Shown: positions 18,377 to 29,449 of the stretch, piece after piece
Layout of the letters: every line of letters starts with the position of its first letter
Position numbering within the stretch: position 1 is the stretch's first letter
Source of the DNA: Kosakonia sacchari SP1
GTDB lineage: Bacteria > Pseudomonadota > Gammaproteobacteria > Enterobacterales > Enterobacteriaceae
Length of the DNA stretch: 64,000 bases
NCBI RefSeq assembly: GCF_000300455.3
Contig: NZ_CP007215.2
Location: forward strand, 1,054,001 to 1,118,000
Direction: 5' to 3'
Notes under the pieces: model-generated
Database searches by the model: none
Seen by the model: only the letters and a program-made list of their open reading frames with translations
Told to the model about the DNA's origin: nothing
Translations under genes and position numbers: made by a program

Positions 18377-20527
18377 ATGAAAAAAATTACGAGCGTATGC
18401 CCTTACTGTGGCGCTGGCTGCAAACTGAAACTGGTCGTGGATAACGGAAAAATCATCCGTGCGGAAGCGGCCAACGGCCACACTAACCAGAACGAACTGT
18501 GCCTGAAAGGCTACTACGGCTGGGATTTCCTCAACGACACCAAACTGCTGACGCCGCGTCTGACCCAGCCGATGATCCGCTACGAAAAAGGCGGCAAACT
18601 CACACCGGTTAGCTGGGATGAAGCGATCCGCTATACCGCCAAACGCCTTAGCGATATCAAAGCGAAATATGGCCCGCGCGCCATTATGACTACCGGCTCG
18701 TCACGCGGCACAGGCAATGAAACCAACTATGTCATGCAAAAATTTGCCCGCGGCGTGCTCAATACCAACAATGTCGACTGCTGCGCGCGCGTTTGCCACG
18801 GCCCGTCTGTTGCCGGGTTACAGGAAACGCTTGGCAACGGTGCGATGAGTAACTCCATCAGCGATATCGAAAATTCCAGTTGTTTGCTGGTATTTGGTTA
18901 TAACTGTGCTGATTCACACCCGATCGTCGCGCGCCGGGTGATCAAAGCTAAACAGAAAGGGGCGAAAATCATTGTTTGCGATCCGCGCCGCATCGAAACC
19001 GCGCGTATTGCCGACCAGCACCTGCAACTGAATAACGGCTGCAATATGGCGCTGGTCAACGCCTTTGGTTATGTGCTGCTCGAAGAAGAACTTTACGACA
19101 AAGATTACGTTGCCAGCTTTACCACCGGGCTTGAGGCGTACCGCGAAACGGTAAAAGATTACGCGCCGGAAGCGGTGGAACACATTACCGGCGTGCCGGC
19201 AAAACAGGTACGTCAGGCGATGCGCACCTATGCTGCCGCGCCGTCGGCCACCATTATGTGGGGCATGGGCGTAACGCAGTTTGGCCAGGCGGTGGACGTG
19301 GTGAAAGGGCTCTCCAGCCTGGCGCTGCTCACCGGTAATCTTGGTCGTGAACATGTTGGTGTTGGCCCGGTACGCGGGCAAAACAACGTGCAGGGCGCGT
19401 GCGACATGGGTGTGATCCCCAACCAGTTCCCTGGCTATCAGGATGTGGTAAACCCGGAAGTACGCGCTAAATTCGCCAAAGCCTGGGGCATCGACCCGGC
19501 GGTGATGGACGACAAAGTTGGCGTGCGCATTACCGAAGTGCCGCATCTGGCGCTGGAAGGCAAAGTGAAAGCCTACTACATCATGGGCGAAGATCCGTTG
19601 CAGACCGAAGCGGATTTGGGCCTGGTGCGTAAAGGCTTTGAAGCGCTCGATTTTGTGGTGGTGCAGGACATCTTTATGACCAAAACCGCCGAGCAAGCCG
19701 ATGTGCTGCTCCCCGCCACTTCCTGGGGCGAGCATGGTGGCGTGTTTACCTGCGCCGATCGCGGTTTCCAGCGTTTTGAAAAAGCCATCGAGCCGAAGTA
19801 CAACGTCAAGCGCGACTGGGAAATCATTAGCCTGATCGCCACGGCAATGGGCTACCCGATGCACTACGACAACAACCAGCAAATCTGGGATGAGCTGCGC
19901 GAGTTGTGCCCGCTATTTTACGGTGTGACCTACGAAAAAATGGGCGATATGGGACACGTTCAGTGGCCTTGCCCAACGCTGGATCACCCCGGCACGCCAT
20001 ACCTGTATCAGAACAACAAATTCGATACGCCGGACGGCAAAGGCCATCTTTTTGCTGCCCAGTGGCGTGCGCCAGCGGAACGCCCGGATGATGAGTTCCC
20101 ACTGGTGCTCTGCACGGTGCGTGAAGTCGGGCACTACTCTTGCCGCTCAATGACCGGTAACTGTGCGGCGCTGCAAACACTCGCCGATGAACCCGGTTTT
20201 GTGCAGATTAACCCGGACGATGCGGCGGCGCTGGGCGTGCAGGATCGCCAACTGGTGTGGGTTGAGTCGCGCCGTGGCAAGGTGATCACCCGCGCGGATG
20301 TTAGCGAGCGCGTCAATCACGGCAGTGTGTATATGACTTATCAGTGGTGGATTGGTGCGTGTAATGAACTGACGCAGGATAATCTGGATCCGATTTCAAA
20401 AACGCCGGAGACCAAATATTGCGCAGTTCGGGTGAGTGCGATCAACGATCAGCGCTGGGCCGAAGAGTACACTCAGAGCACTTATCAACAGATGAAGAGT
20501 CGATTGCTCAATGCAGCAATGCAATGA
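18377..20527 (+). CDS. fdhF: Formate dehydrogenase H homolog, cysteine form
   Basis: 716 residues. The N-terminal [4Fe-4S] motif is [19 protein letters not shown]...[11 protein letters not shown], followed by molybdopterin-binding domains ([45 protein letters not shown]). At residue 140, where E. coli FdhF has selenocysteine (CCARVUHGPS), the codon at 18794-18796 is TGC: this is the Cys variant. It oxidises formate to CO2 and would feed electrons to HydN-like ferredoxins and hydrogenase 3. It lies between hydN and hypF, unlike E. coli, where fdhF is elsewhere. Its last 17 bases overlap hypF. Confidence 0.93.
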   Translation: MKKITSVCPYCGAGCKLKLVVDNGKIIRAEAANGHTNQNELCLKGYYGWDFLNDTKLLTPRLTQPMIRYEKGGKLTPVSWDEAIRYTAKRLSDIKAKYGPRAIMTTGSSRGTGNETNYVMQKFARGVLNTNNVDCCARVCHGPSVAGLQETLGNGAMSNSISDIENSSCLLVFGYNCADSHPIVARRVIKAKQKGAKIIVCDPRRIETARIADQHLQLNNGCNMALVNAFGYVLLEEELYDKDYVASFTTGLEAYRETVKDYAPEAVEHITGVPAKQVRQAMRTYAAAPSATIMWGMGVTQFGQAVDVVKGLSSLALLTGNLGREHVGVGPVRGQNNVQGACDMGVIPNQFPGYQDVVNPEVRAKFAKAWGIDPAVMDDKVGVRITEVPHLALEGKVKAYYIMGEDPLQTEADLGLVRKGFEALDFVVVQDIFMTKTAEQADVLLPATSWGEHGGVFTCADRGFQRFEKAIEPKYNVKRDWEIISLIATAMGYPMHYDNNQQIWDELRELCPLFYGVTYEKMGDMGHVQWPCPTLDHPGTPYLYQNNKFDTPDGKGHLFAAQWRAPAERPDDEFPLVLCTVREVGHYSCRSMTGNCAALQTLADEPGFVQINPDDAAALGVQDRQLVWVESRRGKVITRADVSERVNHGSVYMTYQWWIGACNELTQDNLDPISKTPETKYCAVRVSAINDQRWAEEYTQSTYQQMKSRLLNAAMQ

Positions 20528-22769
20528 TGACACGGTCAACAGCAACGGTGTCTGTTTGCGCGTGTACGGAAAAGTACAAGGGGTGGGCTTCCGCCCCTTT
20601 GTCTGGCAACTGGCGCAACAGCTCGGGCTGAAAGGCGATGTCTGTAACGATGCGCAGGGCGTGGAGGTTCGCCTGCTCGGCAATGAGCGCGAATTTCTCG
20701 CCCTGTTGCAGCAACAGTGCCCGCCGTTGGCGCGCATTGATATGGTGACCAGCGCGCCGTTTTGCTGGTCCGTTTTACCGCTTGATTTCGCCATTCGCCA
20801 CAGTGCGGGTGGCGCAATGAATACCCAAATTGTTCCCGACGCGGCAACCTGTCCGGCTTGCCTCGCGGAGATGAACGACCCTTCTGAACGCCGTTACCGC
20901 TACCCATTTATTAACTGCACCCACTGCGGGCCGCGCTTCACCATTATTCACGCCATGCCCTATGACCGGCCTAACACCGCGATGGCGAGCTTTCCGTTGT
21001 GCCCCGTTTGCGAAGCCGAGTACCGCGATCCGCTGGACCGGCGTTTTCACGCTCAGCCCGTGGCCTGTCATGAATGCGGCCCCGCGCTTGAATGGCGCAG
21101 CGGCGAACAGCATGCACGCGGGGAAGCAGCACTCCAGGCGGCAATCGCGCTGCTAAAAAGCGGCGGTGTTGTTGCGGTAAAAGGCATTGGTGGTTTTCAT
21201 CTCGCCTGCGATGCAACGAGCCAGGCGGCGGTGATGCATCTGCGCGCGCGAAAACATCGCCCGGCAAAACCGCTGGCGGTGATGTTACCCGGCGCGGAAG
21301 GCGTGACGACGCAGGCGCAGCGCTTACTTGCGACGCCCGCCGCACCCATTGTGCTGGTGGAAAAAGAGCGCGTGAGCGGGCTGTGCGAGGCAATTGCGCC
21401 TGGCCTTGATGAAGTGGGCGTCATGCTGCCTGCCAATCCGCTGCAACACCTGCTAGCGCAAGAATTACAGCGCCCGCTGGTGATGACGTCTGGCAATCTC
21501 AGCGGAAAACCGCCCGTAATCAGTAATGACGAGGCGTTAAGCGATCTGGCGGATATCGCCGACGGCTTTTTGCTGCACAATCGCGATATTGTCCAGCGCA
21601 TGGATGATTCCGTGGTGCGTGCGAGCGGGGAGATGCTGCGCCGTTCACGTGGCTATGTGCCGGATGCGATGTCGTTGCCGCCGGGGTTTAACGATCTTCC
21701 GCCGATGCTTTGCCTGGGAGCAGATCTGAAAAACACCTTTTGCCTGCTGCGCGGTAACAGCGCTGTGCCGGGTCAGCATTTTGGCGATCTCACCGATGAA
21801 GGCGTCGAAGCGCAGTGGCGCAGTGCGCTGCGCCTGATGCAGGATATTTACGACTTCCACCCGGAGCAGGTGGTGGTAGACGCTCATCCGGGTTACCGCA
21901 CGCATCAATGGGCCAGCAGCTATGGCCTGCCGGTGCAGACCGTGCTGCATCATCACGCTCATGCCGCAGCCTGCCTCGGTGAACACGGCTGGCCGCTGGA
22001 AGGCGGTGATGTCATTGCAATAACGCTTGATGGCATCGGTATGGGCGAAGGCGGCGAGCTGTGGGGCGGCGAATGTCTGCGGGTCAATTACCGCGAGTGT
22101 GAACACGTAGGTGGGTTACCGGCGGTGGCGCTCCCCGGCGGGGATTTAGCCGCGCAGCAGCCGTGGCGCAACTTGCTGGCGCAGATGCTGGAGTTTGTTC
22201 CTGACTGGCAGCGCTACCCGGAAACCGCCGATATCCAGCGGCAGAACTGGCCGATGCTGGCGCGCGCAATTGAGCGCGGCGTTAATGCGCCGAAAGCCTC
22301 ATCCTGCGGGCGCTTATTTGATGCTATTGCCTGTGCACTGGGTTGTGCGCCGCTGCACCTGAGTTATGAAGGCGAAGCGGCCTGCCAACTGGAAGCGCTG
22401 GCGGCGAGCGTGGCGTCTGTTGAACATCCGGTTCAGATGCCTCTTTGCGGAACCATGCTGGATTTGGCGGCGTTCTGGCAAAGCTGGCTGAACTGGCAGG
22501 CTACACCAGCCGAACGCGCATGGGCATTTCATGATGCGCTGGCGCAGGGGCTGGCCGTGCTGGTGCGGCAGGAAGCGGCACTGCGTGGCATTCATGTGCT
22601 GGTGTTCAGCGGCGGCGTAATGCATAACCGCCTGCTGAAAAAACGCTTACAGCACTATCTTGCGGAGTTTACTTTGCTGTTTGCGCACCAGCTCCCGGCC
22701 GGTGATGGCGGTATTGCCTTCGGCCAGGGTCTGGTAGCGGCAGCGCGGGCTATACCGCCAGCGCTTTAA
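20511..22769 (+). CDS. hypF: Carbamoyltransferase HypF
   Basis: 752 residues. In order: acylphosphatase-like domain ([16 protein letters not shown]), zinc-finger Cys pairs ([30 protein letters not shown]), a YrdC-like domain ([30 protein letters not shown]), and a C-terminal Kae1-like domain ([32 protein letters not shown]). HypF makes the carbamoyl group that becomes the cyanide ligands of NiFe hydrogenases. It starts inside fdhF (17-base overlap) and its 3' end overlaps norW by 20 bases on opposite strands. Confidence 0.95.
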   Translation: MQQCNDDTVNSNGVCLRVYGKVQGVGFRPFVWQLAQQLGLKGDVCNDAQGVEVRLLGNEREFLALLQQQCPPLARIDMVTSAPFCWSVLPLDFAIRHSAGGAMNTQIVPDAATCPACLAEMNDPSERRYRYPFINCTHCGPRFTIIHAMPYDRPNTAMASFPLCPVCEAEYRDPLDRRFHAQPVACHECGPALEWRSGEQHARGEAALQAAIALLKSGGVVAVKGIGGFHLACDATSQAAVMHLRARKHRPAKPLAVMLPGAEGVTTQAQRLLATPAAPIVLVEKERVSGLCEAIAPGLDEVGVMLPANPLQHLLAQELQRPLVMTSGNLSGKPPVISNDEALSDLADIADGFLLHNRDIVQRMDDSVVRASGEMLRRSRGYVPDAMSLPPGFNDLPPMLCLGADLKNTFCLLRGNSAVPGQHFGDLTDEGVEAQWRSALRLMQDIYDFHPEQVVVDAHPGYRTHQWASSYGLPVQTVLHHHAHAAACLGEHGWPLEGGDVIAITLDGIGMGEGGELWGGECLRVNYRECEHVGGLPAVALPGGDLAAQQPWRNLLAQMLEFVPDWQRYPETADIQRQNWPMLARAIERGVNAPKASSCGRLFDAIACALGCAPLHLSYEGEAACQLEALAASVASVEHPVQMPLCGTMLDLAAFWQSWLNWQATPAERAWAFHDALAQGLAVLVRQEAALRGIHVLVFSGGVMHNRLLKKRLQHYLAEFTLLFAHQLPAGDGGIAFGQGLVAAARAIPPAL

Positions 22770-23883
22770 GCAGGGCAAACGCCTCTTTCATTCTGTCTTC
22801 GCTGACCACAAACGCGCGCAGTTTACCTTCTGTGTCCAGCCCTTTTGCCACCATGCCATCGGCCCCGGTGGCAATGTGCCAGCGCAGATCGGTGCGGTGC
22901 GTTTCCCCGGCCAGATGCAGCGGCATCAGCGGCGTTTTCACCTTCACCAGCATCGCGGGCAGCACCAGTTGCGTGCTGTTGCCGGTGAGGTTTTTCGCCA
23001 TCGTCATCGCGCTCAGTTGAATCGGTTGCAGGAACGGCAGCACCTGGCCGTTAATCTGCGCACAGTCACCGAGTGCGAAGATGTGTGGATGGCTGGTTTG
23101 CAGCGTGCCGTCCACCACGATCCCGCGCCCAACCTCCAGCCCGGCGTTCTGCGCCAGCGACACCTGCGGCGACAGCCCGGTGGCGGCGACGACCACATCC
23201 GCATCGATATAACGGTCATCATCCAGCCGCGCACGCACCCCCTGTTCATGCTCATCGAGTTGCACTAAACGCGATTGCAGCAGCAGGCGCACGCCCTGCG
23301 CCGTCAGGCAGTGTTGCAGGCGGCCACTCACTTCCGGCGGCATTAACGAAGGCAGAATACTGGCTGCGTTATCCAGCACGGTCACGGTTTTGCCCGCGCG
23401 GCGAAAATCCATCGCCAGCTCGCAGCCTATCAGCCCGGCACCCACAATCAGCACGCGGCTGGCATCACGCAGGGTGGTTTCACTGGCGTGATACTCCTGC
23501 AAGCTATTAAGCGTGAGCATTTTTTCACGACCCGGCAGCGGCGGAACGAACGCCTTTGCCCCCGTAGCCAGCACCAGTTTGTCGTATTGCCACTGTTTGT
23601 CGGCGCTTTTCACCACCCGCGCTTGCGTGTCGATGGCGCTGACAAAGGTGTACGGGAACAGCCGCAGATTATATTGCTCAGCGAACTCGCCCGCCGACTG
23701 GCGAATCAGATCCTCAGCACGTTGCGCCTGGCTAATCACATGGCTGAGATCCGGCTTGTTATACTCTTCCATGCCATCGGCGGCGATCAGCGTCAATGGT
23801 ATGGCGCTGTCCAGTTTGCGGATGTTTTTCACCAATGTTCGGGCGGCGAAGCCCGAACCGATAATGACAATACCTGCGCTCAT
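22750..23883 (-). CDS. norW: NADH:flavorubredoxin reductase NorW
   Basis: 377 residues, the same length as E. coli NorW. FAD- and NAD-binding Rossmann motifs are visible ([34 protein letters not shown]), along with [21 protein letters not shown]. It passes electrons from NADH to the rubredoxin domain of NorV. Its ATG overlaps the norV stop by 4 bases (ATGA). The stop is antisense within the end of hypF. Confidence 0.95.
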   Translation of the reverse strand: MSAGIVIIGSGFAARTLVKNIRKLDSAIPLTLIAADGMEEYNKPDLSHVISQAQRAEDLIRQSAGEFAEQYNLRLFPYTFVSAIDTQARVVKSADKQWQYDKLVLATGAKAFVPPLPGREKMLTLNSLQEYHASETTLRDASRVLIVGAGLIGCELAMDFRRAGKTVTVLDNAASILPSLMPPEVSGRLQHCLTAQGVRLLLQSRLVQLDEHEQGVRARLDDDRYIDADVVVAATGLSPQVSLAQNAGLEVGRGIVVDGTLQTSHPHIFALGDCAQINGQVLPFLQPIQLSAMTMAKNLTGNSTQLVLPAMLVKVKTPLMPLHLAGETHRTDLRWHIATGADGMVAKGLDTEGKLRAFVVSEDRMKEAFALLKALAV

Positions 23884-25331
23884 TTTGCCTCCGTTGCCAG
23901 TTCGTCAAACACTTCTTTGCCAAGGGAACATTCCGGGCAGAGGAAGTTGTCCGGCACGTCGCGCCACGGCGTACCGGGTGCGACATCCTGCATCGGCTCG
24001 CCTTTTGCCGGATCATAAATCCACTGGCACACACTGCACTGCATGGATGGGCCGAGATCGGCCGCTGCTGCGGCTGCGCAGGCACAGGTTTCTTGCGTGC
24101 TGGCGGCTGATGTTTTTACCGGTTCCGGCAGCGGCGACAGCGCCCACTGGCGGGCAATATCGCGCCCGTGCTGGCGGCAGACTTCCAGCGCGTCGATATC
24201 CGGTCGCCATTTTGCTTTCAGGCTGACCGACATCTCAAAACCGGCGTCCTGTAAACGGGTCGACAGGCGGTCAACCGCGCCGCCGCTCCAGCCATGGGAG
24301 CCAAAAGCGCTGGCGCGTTTATTACGAAAACGCAGGCCGGTAATCTCTTCAACCAGCCCGGCGATTTTCGGCATCATCACGTTGTTCATGGTCGAGGTGC
24401 CAACCAGCACGCCTTTGGAGCGGAACACATTGGTCAGAATGTCGTTTTTATCGCTGCGGGCGACGTTGAAGATTTTTACCGCCACGCGCGGGTCGACTTC
24501 GTTAATGCCTTGTGCAATGGTGTCGGCCATCATGCGGGTGTTGTTGGACATGGTGTCGTAGAAAATAGTGATGCGATCTTCTTGATAATCCGCCGCCCAT
24601 TTCAGATACAACTCAACAATTTGCGTCGGGTTATCGCGCCATACCACGCCGTGTGAAGTGGCAATCATATCGACAGGCAGGTTGAAGCCGAGGATCTCGG
24701 TGATTTTCGGTGTCACCAGGCGGCTGAATGGTGTGAGGATGTTGGCGTAGTAGCGCTGGCACTGCTCAAACAGTTCTGTTTGATCAACTTCATCATTGAA
24801 CAGACGTTCATCGCAGTAGTGCTGACCAAAAGCGTCATTACTGAACAGTACGGCATCGCCGGTCATGTAGGTCATCATGCTGTCCGGCCAGTGCAGCATT
24901 GGCGTTTCGACAAAAATAAGCTGTTTGCCGTTGCCGATATCCAGCGTGTCGCCGGTTTTCACCACGTTGAAGTTCCATTCAGGATGGTGATGATGGCCGT
25001 TGATCGAGTCGATGGCGTTATTGGTACAGTAAATTGGGGTGTTGGGGATATACGACATTAGCTCGGTCAGCGCACCGGCGTGATCTTCTTCCGCATGGTT
25101 GATAACGATGTAGTCGATCATCTGCAGATCGATTTCGCTGCGCAGGTTCTGCACGAACTCACGGCTAAATTTATGATCGACGGTATCGATCAGCACGTTT
25201 TTGCCTTCGCGGATCAGATAGCTGTTGTAGCTGCTGCCGCGCAGGGTTTTATATTCGGTGCCGTGAAAGTCGCGAACTTCCCAGTCACGTTGTCCAACCC
25301 AGTGAATGTTGTTTTTTACATGAATAGCCAT
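23880..25331 (-). CDS. norV: Anaerobic nitric oxide reductase flavorubredoxin NorV
   Basis: 483 residues from [20 protein letters not shown], with AGGA upstream. In order: a metallo-beta-lactamase-like di-iron domain (NHAEEDH), a flavodoxin domain ([14 protein letters not shown]), an Ala/Cys-containing linker ([11 protein letters not shown]), and a C-terminal rubredoxin with two CxxC pairs (CSVC, CPEC). It reduces NO to N2O without oxygen. It is transcribed from a sigma54 promoter divergent from norR. The linker is slightly longer than in E. coli (479 residues). Confidence 0.96.
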   Translation of the reverse strand: MAIHVKNNIHWVGQRDWEVRDFHGTEYKTLRGSSYNSYLIREGKNVLIDTVDHKFSREFVQNLRSEIDLQMIDYIVINHAEEDHAGALTELMSYIPNTPIYCTNNAIDSINGHHHHPEWNFNVVKTGDTLDIGNGKQLIFVETPMLHWPDSMMTYMTGDAVLFSNDAFGQHYCDERLFNDEVDQTELFEQCQRYYANILTPFSRLVTPKITEILGFNLPVDMIATSHGVVWRDNPTQIVELYLKWAADYQEDRITIFYDTMSNNTRMMADTIAQGINEVDPRVAVKIFNVARSDKNDILTNVFRSKGVLVGTSTMNNVMMPKIAGLVEEITGLRFRNKRASAFGSHGWSGGAVDRLSTRLQDAGFEMSVSLKAKWRPDIDALEVCRQHGRDIARQWALSPLPEPVKTSAASTQETCACAAAAAADLGPSMQCSVCQWIYDPAKGEPMQDVAPGTPWRDVPDNFLCPECSLGKEVFDELATEAK

Positions 25332-25375
25332 ATCAGTTGTCCTGTGCAGTTTTCTCAATTCGATGTATGGCTATT

Positions 25376-25391
25376 ATCAAGTTGCGTGCCA
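25376..25391 (-). promoter_or_regulatory. Sigma54 promoter of norVW
   Basis: On the minus strand TGGCACG (complement of 25385-25391), four bases, then TTGAT (complement of 25376-25380) matches the -24/-12 consensus except for one base in -12. It lies about 45 bases upstream of the norV start codon. Confidence 0.75.
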
Positions 25392-25446
25392 ACTTTTTAT
25401 TTTATTGATTTATAAATGTTTTAATGATTTTTTGAAAAAATAAATT

Positions 25447-25502
25447 GTCATTATGACTATGCCGTGCACAGTCAATATGACACTATGCATTGTCAAAACG
25501 AC
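25447..25502. promoter_or_regulatory. Three NorR enhancer sites
   Basis: Three GT-N7-AC motifs: GTCATTATGAC (25447-25457), GTCAATATGAC (25471-25481) and GTCAAAACGAC (25492-25502). Their number, spacing and place between norR and norV match the three NorR enhancers of E. coli. They also overlap the norR 5' region, fitting autorepression. Confidence 0.88.
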
Positions 25503-25514
25503 AGTGAGGTAGGT

Positions 25515-27029
25515 ATGAGTTTTTCGCTAAATGTCCTGGCGGGGATCGCCATAGAACTGCAAAGCGGTATCGGCCATGCGGACCGTTTCCAGCGGCTGAT
25601 CACCACCCTGCGTCAGGTGCTGGAGTGTGATGCCTCGGCATTGCTGCGCTACGACGCACGGCAGTTTATTCCACTGGCGATCGACGGACTGGCACAGGAT
25701 GTTTTAGGCAGGCGTTTTACGCTGGAAGGCCACCCACGGCTGGAAGCGATCGCCCGCGCCGGTGATGTGGTGCGTTTTCCCGCCGATAGCGATTTGCCCG
25801 ATCCCTATGATGGCCTGATCCCCGGCCAGGAGAGCCTGAAAGTACACGCCTGCGTTGGGTTGCCGTTGTTCGCCGGGCAAAACCTGATTGGCGCGCTGAC
25901 GCTTGATGGCATGTCGCCGGATCAGTTTGACACTTTTAGCGATGAAGAACTGCGGTTGATTGCTGCGCTGGCGGCAGGCGCGCTGAACAACGCGCTGCTG
26001 ATAGAGCAACTGGAGAGCCAGAATATGCTGCCCGGCGCACCGGCGGCGTTCGAACAGGTGGCGCGCAGCGAAATGATTGGTCTGTCGGCGGGCATGGAGC
26101 AGCTAAAAAAAGAGATCGATATCGTTGCCGCTTCCGATCTGAACGTGTTGATCAGCGGTGAAACCGGTACCGGTAAAGAGCTGGTGGCGAAAGCTATCCA
26201 TGAAGGTTCGCCACGCGCCATCAATCCGCTGGTCTATCTCAACTGCGCCGCGCTGCCGGAAAGTGTGGCCGAAAGCGAACTGTTCGGTCACGTTAAAGGC
26301 GCGTTTACCGGTGCTATCAGCAACCGCAGTGGCAAATTCGAGATGGCGGACAACGGCACGCTGTTTCTCGATGAGATTGGCGAGCTGTCACTGTCGTTGC
26401 AGGCGAAATTACTGCGCGTGCTGCAATACGGCGATATTCAGCGCATCGGCGACGACCGCAGCCTGCGTGTCGATGTCCGTGTACTGGCTGCTACCAACCG
26501 CGACCTGCGCGAAGAGGTGCTGGCCGGCAGTTTTCGCGCCGACCTCTACCATCGTTTGAGCGTGTTTCCGCTTTCTGTACCGCCGCTGCGCGAGCGGGGG
26601 GAAGATGTTGTTTTACTGGCTGGCTACTTTTGCGAGCAGTGTCGTTTGCGGCTGGGGTTGGGGAGAGTGGCACTAAGCCCCGGCGCGCGGGCGCATTTGC
26701 TGAGTTATGGCTGGCCAGGTAACGTGCGCGAACTGGAACATGCCATTCACCGCGCGGTGGTGCTGGCGCGCGGTACGCGTAACCGTGATGACGTGGTGCT
26801 GGAAGCGCGCCATTTTGCGCTTAGTGATGAACCAGCGCAGCCATCCAGCCCGGTAACGCCGCTGCCCGTGGAGCAAAATCTGCGCGATGCGACGGAGGAT
26901 TTTCAGCGCGCATTTATTACCCGCACGCTGGAAGAGCAGGGCGGTAACTGGGCGGCCTGCGCGCGCGGTCTGGAGATGGATGTCGCCAACCTGCACCGAC
27001 TGGCGAAACGTCTGGGGCTTAAGGGTTAA
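25515..27029 (+). CDS. norR: Nitric-oxide-responsive sigma54 activator NorR
   Basis: 504 residues from [16 protein letters not shown], preceded by GAGG; same length as E. coli NorR. The N-terminal GAF domain keeps Arg75, Arg81, Asp96, Asp99, Cys113 and Asp131, the residues associated with the NO-sensing iron. The AAA+ domain has GETGTGKE and GAFTGA, the sigma54-contact loop. The Fis-type HTH is at the C-terminus ([22 protein letters not shown]). It activates norVW. The DNA encoding its last 18 codons is repeated downstream (27030-27247). Confidence 0.96.
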   Translation: MSFSLNVLAGIAIELQSGIGHADRFQRLITTLRQVLECDASALLRYDARQFIPLAIDGLAQDVLGRRFTLEGHPRLEAIARAGDVVRFPADSDLPDPYDGLIPGQESLKVHACVGLPLFAGQNLIGALTLDGMSPDQFDTFSDEELRLIAALAAGALNNALLIEQLESQNMLPGAPAAFEQVARSEMIGLSAGMEQLKKEIDIVAASDLNVLISGETGTGKELVAKAIHEGSPRAINPLVYLNCAALPESVAESELFGHVKGAFTGAISNRSGKFEMADNGTLFLDEIGELSLSLQAKLLRVLQYGDIQRIGDDRSLRVDVRVLAATNRDLREEVLAGSFRADLYHRLSVFPLSVPPLRERGEDVVLLAGYFCEQCRLRLGLGRVALSPGARAHLLSYGWPGNVRELEHAIHRAVVLARGTRNRDDVVLEARHFALSDEPAQPSSPVTPLPVEQNLRDATEDFQRAFITRTLEEQGGNWAACARGLEMDVANLHRLAKRLGLKG

Positions 27030-27247
27030 CGCATTCCCACCAGCCAGAGATCGTGCCGCGTGACGTCGCGCCCATGATGAAGCGTTAAACAATGCCTGCC
27101 AGAGATAGGCATATTGACGTTGCCAGCCTGCATCGGCTGGCGAAACGTCTGTGGTTAAAGCGTTAAAGGATTCACGCCTGGCAGGGATCGTGCAGGTGGA
27201 TGTTGTTAACCTGCACCGACTGGCGAAACGTCTGTGCGGAAGCGTTA
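27030..27247. repeat. Tandem degenerate copies of the norR/gutQ 3' junction
   Basis: The norR end (26976-27029) recurs at 27113-27166 and 27196-27249 with the shared core CGGCTGGCGAAACGTCTG or CGACTGGCGAAACGTCTG. The frames encode [13 protein letters not shown] and [13 protein letters not shown] after norR's own [13 protein letters not shown]. Between them lie segments resembling the antisense gutQ end: CCTGGCAGGGATCGTGCAGG (27177-27196) against CCTGGTAGAAATCTTGCAGG at the true gutQ end. A third copy around 27060-27088 has lost its middle. The unit is about 83 bp. Confidence 0.85.
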
Positions 27248-28210
27248 CAGAATGCCAGCCTGGTAGAAATCTTGCAGGTTGATGGCGCCGACCAATAAAC
27301 CGGCGTCATCCACCACCGGGGCGGCGGCGATTTTGCGCTGCATTAAGCGCTCTTTGGCGTCCACGGCACGGCTGCCCGCGTCCAGCGTGATGCCGCCGGG
27401 CGTCATCGCGTTATCCACCTGCGCGGTTAGCGCCCCGCCTGACACCAGCCAGCGGCGAAGATCGCCGTCGGTAAATACCCCTTTTACATGGCGCTGCTGG
27501 TCACAAACCGCCACCAGACCCAAACCGGTGCGGCTCAGTTCCAGCATCGCGTCCATCACGCTGGTGGTGAGCTGCACCTGCGGGATCTGCTCCTCTTTGC
27601 GCATCAGATGGTGCACTTTATTGAGCAACCTCGCGCCAAGTGCGCCTGCCGGGTGAGAACGGGCAAAATCCTCTTCATCAAACCCGCGCGCCTGCATGAC
27701 CGCCATCGCCAGCGCGTCGCCCATCATCAGTGTGTTGACGGTGCTGGACGTCGGTGCCAGGTGCATGGGGCAGGCTTCTCGCTCAACTGAAATATCCAGC
27801 ACCGCTCGCGCGGCGAGCGCCAGCGGGGATCGCGGTTTACCGGTCATCGCCAGCAAGGCGACGGATTTCTCTTCAAGACGCGGCAGGATCAGATCCAGCT
27901 CTTTGGCCGAACCGGAGTAGGAGATAAACAGCATCACGTCGCGGCTTTCGATCATGCCGAGATCGCCATGCAGCGCTTCCGCCGGGTGAACGAAAAACGC
28001 CGGTGTGCCGGTGCTGGCAAGCGTCGCAGCAATCTTTTTGCCAATATGACCAGATTTGCCGATCCCGGAAACGATCACTTTCCCCTCGCAGCGCAGCACG
28101 GTTTCGGCGGCGCGCACAAATGCTTCACCGAGGCGCTCCGGCAGGCGGCTGGCTTCCTGAAGCTCCAGCAGCAGCGTTTGCCGTCCGGCGTTAATTAATG
28201 ACTCACTCAT
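27245..28210 (-). CDS. gutQ: Arabinose-5-phosphate isomerase GutQ
   Basis: 321 residues from [19 protein letters not shown]. coli length. An N-terminal SIS domain ([39 protein letters not shown]) is followed by two CBS domains (about 205-321; [12 protein letters not shown]). It interconverts ribulose-5-P and arabinose-5-P, a precursor of KDO. It is last in the srl operon, and its start overlaps the srlR stop by 8 bases. Confidence 0.95.
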   Translation of the reverse strand: MSESLINAGRQTLLLELQEASRLPERLGEAFVRAAETVLRCEGKVIVSGIGKSGHIGKKIAATLASTGTPAFFVHPAEALHGDLGMIESRDVMLFISYSGSAKELDLILPRLEEKSVALLAMTGKPRSPLALAARAVLDISVEREACPMHLAPTSSTVNTLMMGDALAMAVMQARGFDEEDFARSHPAGALGARLLNKVHHLMRKEEQIPQVQLTTSVMDAMLELSRTGLGLVAVCDQQRHVKGVFTDGDLRRWLVSGGALTAQVDNAMTPGGITLDAGSRAVDAKERLMQRKIAAAPVVDDAGLLVGAINLQDFYQAGIL

Positions 28211-28976
28211 GTTTTTCTCCGGCAATGATCACTTCAACCCCTTTGGCTTCCAGCGCGGTACGCACGTCGGCGGCGATCCCCGAGTCGGTGATCAGTTTGT
28301 CTACGCTTTCCAGGCTACAGACCACGTTCGGGCTTTTACGGCCAAATTTGGAGGAGTCTGCCATCAGGATCACTTCCCGCGCGGCGTTGCACATCGCTTT
28401 GCTGACGGTGAATACCTCGTTAAACGTGGTGACGCCCGCGTTGAGATCGATACCGTCGGTGCCCATAAACAGCTTGTCAAAGCTGAAATGCTCAAAGGCG
28501 TTTTCCGCCAGTTGGCCGTGGAACGAGGCCGATTTCTTACGGAAAGTGCCGCCCGGCATCAGGATCGTTTGCTCGTTATCCAGCTCAGATAGGGCATTAA
28601 CGATATGCAAACTGTTGGTCATCACCGTGATGTTATTGAAGTGGCTGAGCAGCGGTACCATTTGCAGCACCGTACTGCCCGCATCAAGGATGATCGAATC
28701 GCCGTCGTGGATGTAGGTCACTGCCGTTTCGGCAATCAGCCCTTTTTGCACGGTATTGATAAGCGTCTTGTGATCAATCGGGGGATCGGCTTCATCTTTG
28801 TTGAGCACCACGCCGCCATAAGTGCGGATCACCGCGCCGGAATGTTCCAGCGCGACGAGATCTTTGCGTATGGTCGTCCCTGTGGTGTCGAAGTAAGCTG
28901 ACAGCTCTTCAACAGAACACTTTCCCTGCTTTTGCAGATGCTCAAGAATAGCCGCCTGACGCTGACGTGGTTTCAT
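28203..28976 (-). CDS. srlR: Sorbitol operon repressor SrlR
   Basis: 257 residues, DeoR family. The N-terminal HTH has [38 protein letters not shown], and the C-terminal effector domain binds a sugar phosphate ([13 protein letters not shown]). It represses srlAEBD. It lies between gutM and gutQ as in E. coli. The palindrome in the gap upstream (29000-29021) may be one of its sites. Confidence 0.95.
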   Translation of the reverse strand: MKPRQRQAAILEHLQKQGKCSVEELSAYFDTTGTTIRKDLVALEHSGAVIRTYGGVVLNKDEADPPIDHKTLINTVQKGLIAETAVTYIHDGDSIILDAGSTVLQMVPLLSHFNNITVMTNSLHIVNALSELDNEQTILMPGGTFRKKSASFHGQLAENAFEHFSFDKLFMGTDGIDLNAGVTTFNEVFTVSKAMCNAAREVILMADSSKFGRKSPNVVCSLESVDKLITDSGIAADVRTALEAKGVEVIIAGEKHE

Positions 28977-28999
28977 AGGCGCTGATATCCTGCGTTACG

Positions 29000-29048
29000 T
29001 TGCGAAATGATAATTTCGCAAGCTATTAGCGTTCACAACGAAATTATC
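29000..29048. promoter_or_regulatory. Inverted repeats between gutM and srlR
   Basis: TTGCGAAAT-GATA-ATTTCGCAA (29000-29021) is a palindrome with perfect 9-base arms. Its inner GATAATTTCG (29009-29018) is repeated inverted as CGAAATTATC at 29039-29048. It could be an SrlR operator, an attenuating hairpin, or both. Confidence 0.45.
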
Positions 29049-29403
29049 AATGTTTCATTTTAAGCGCTAATGATAGAGCATTCTGACAGCCAGGATCATG
29101 GGGAAAGATCACATCAGGCTCTAATTCCTCTCTTTTTATCCCCATTACGTGGTCGATTTTTGTTGGTCGGGCAAAAACGGTGAGACCGCGCATTAGCAGG
29201 GTGTCGGTCACGCGGTCTTGTTGATCAAACGCGACGGCCAGCACCACGCGCGGTTTGAAACGCCCGCCGGAGCGCCCAACACCGACGCGCCCGCGCTGGC
29301 ACAGCGTATCAAACGCTTTGTTAAACTGGCGGATTTGCCAGCCGCCAAGCGCCATCTGGCAAAGCCAGGCGATGGCGGCAACGGTAATCAGGGCTGAAAC
29401 CAT
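29047..29403 (-). CDS. gutM: Sorbitol operon activator GutM
   Basis: 118 residues, about E. coli length. A single hydrophobic N-terminal segment (VSALITVAAIAWLCQMALGGWQI) is followed by a basic region (GRVGVGRSGGRFKPRVVLAVAFD) and EPDVIFPHDPGCQNALSLALK. It is reported as an activator of the gut/srl operon, and the membrane segment is notable for that role. A short G+C hairpin separates it from srlD. Confidence 0.92.
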   Translation of the reverse strand: MVSALITVAAIAWLCQMALGGWQIRQFNKAFDTLCQRGRVGVGRSGGRFKPRVVLAVAFDQQDRVTDTLLMRGLTVFARPTKIDHVMGIKREELEPDVIFPHDPGCQNALSLALKMKH

Positions 29404-29422
29404 AGCACTCTCCTTTTAAATC

Positions 29423-29442
29423 GGGCCCCCGCGCGGAGGGCC
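29423..29442. other. G+C-rich hairpin between srlD and gutM
   Basis: GGGCCCCCGCGCGGAGGGCC can fold with GGCCC/GGGCC arms in the 46-base srlD-gutM gap. It has no T run, so it may shape mRNA stability or relative expression within the operon. Confidence 0.35.
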
Positions 29443-29449
29443 ATGCGGA

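Noticed and set aside
18914-19882. 322-codon open frame antisense to fdhF
   Set aside because: Low-complexity His/Arg-rich translation typical of the antisense of a GC-rich gene; fdhF is full-length on the plus strand.
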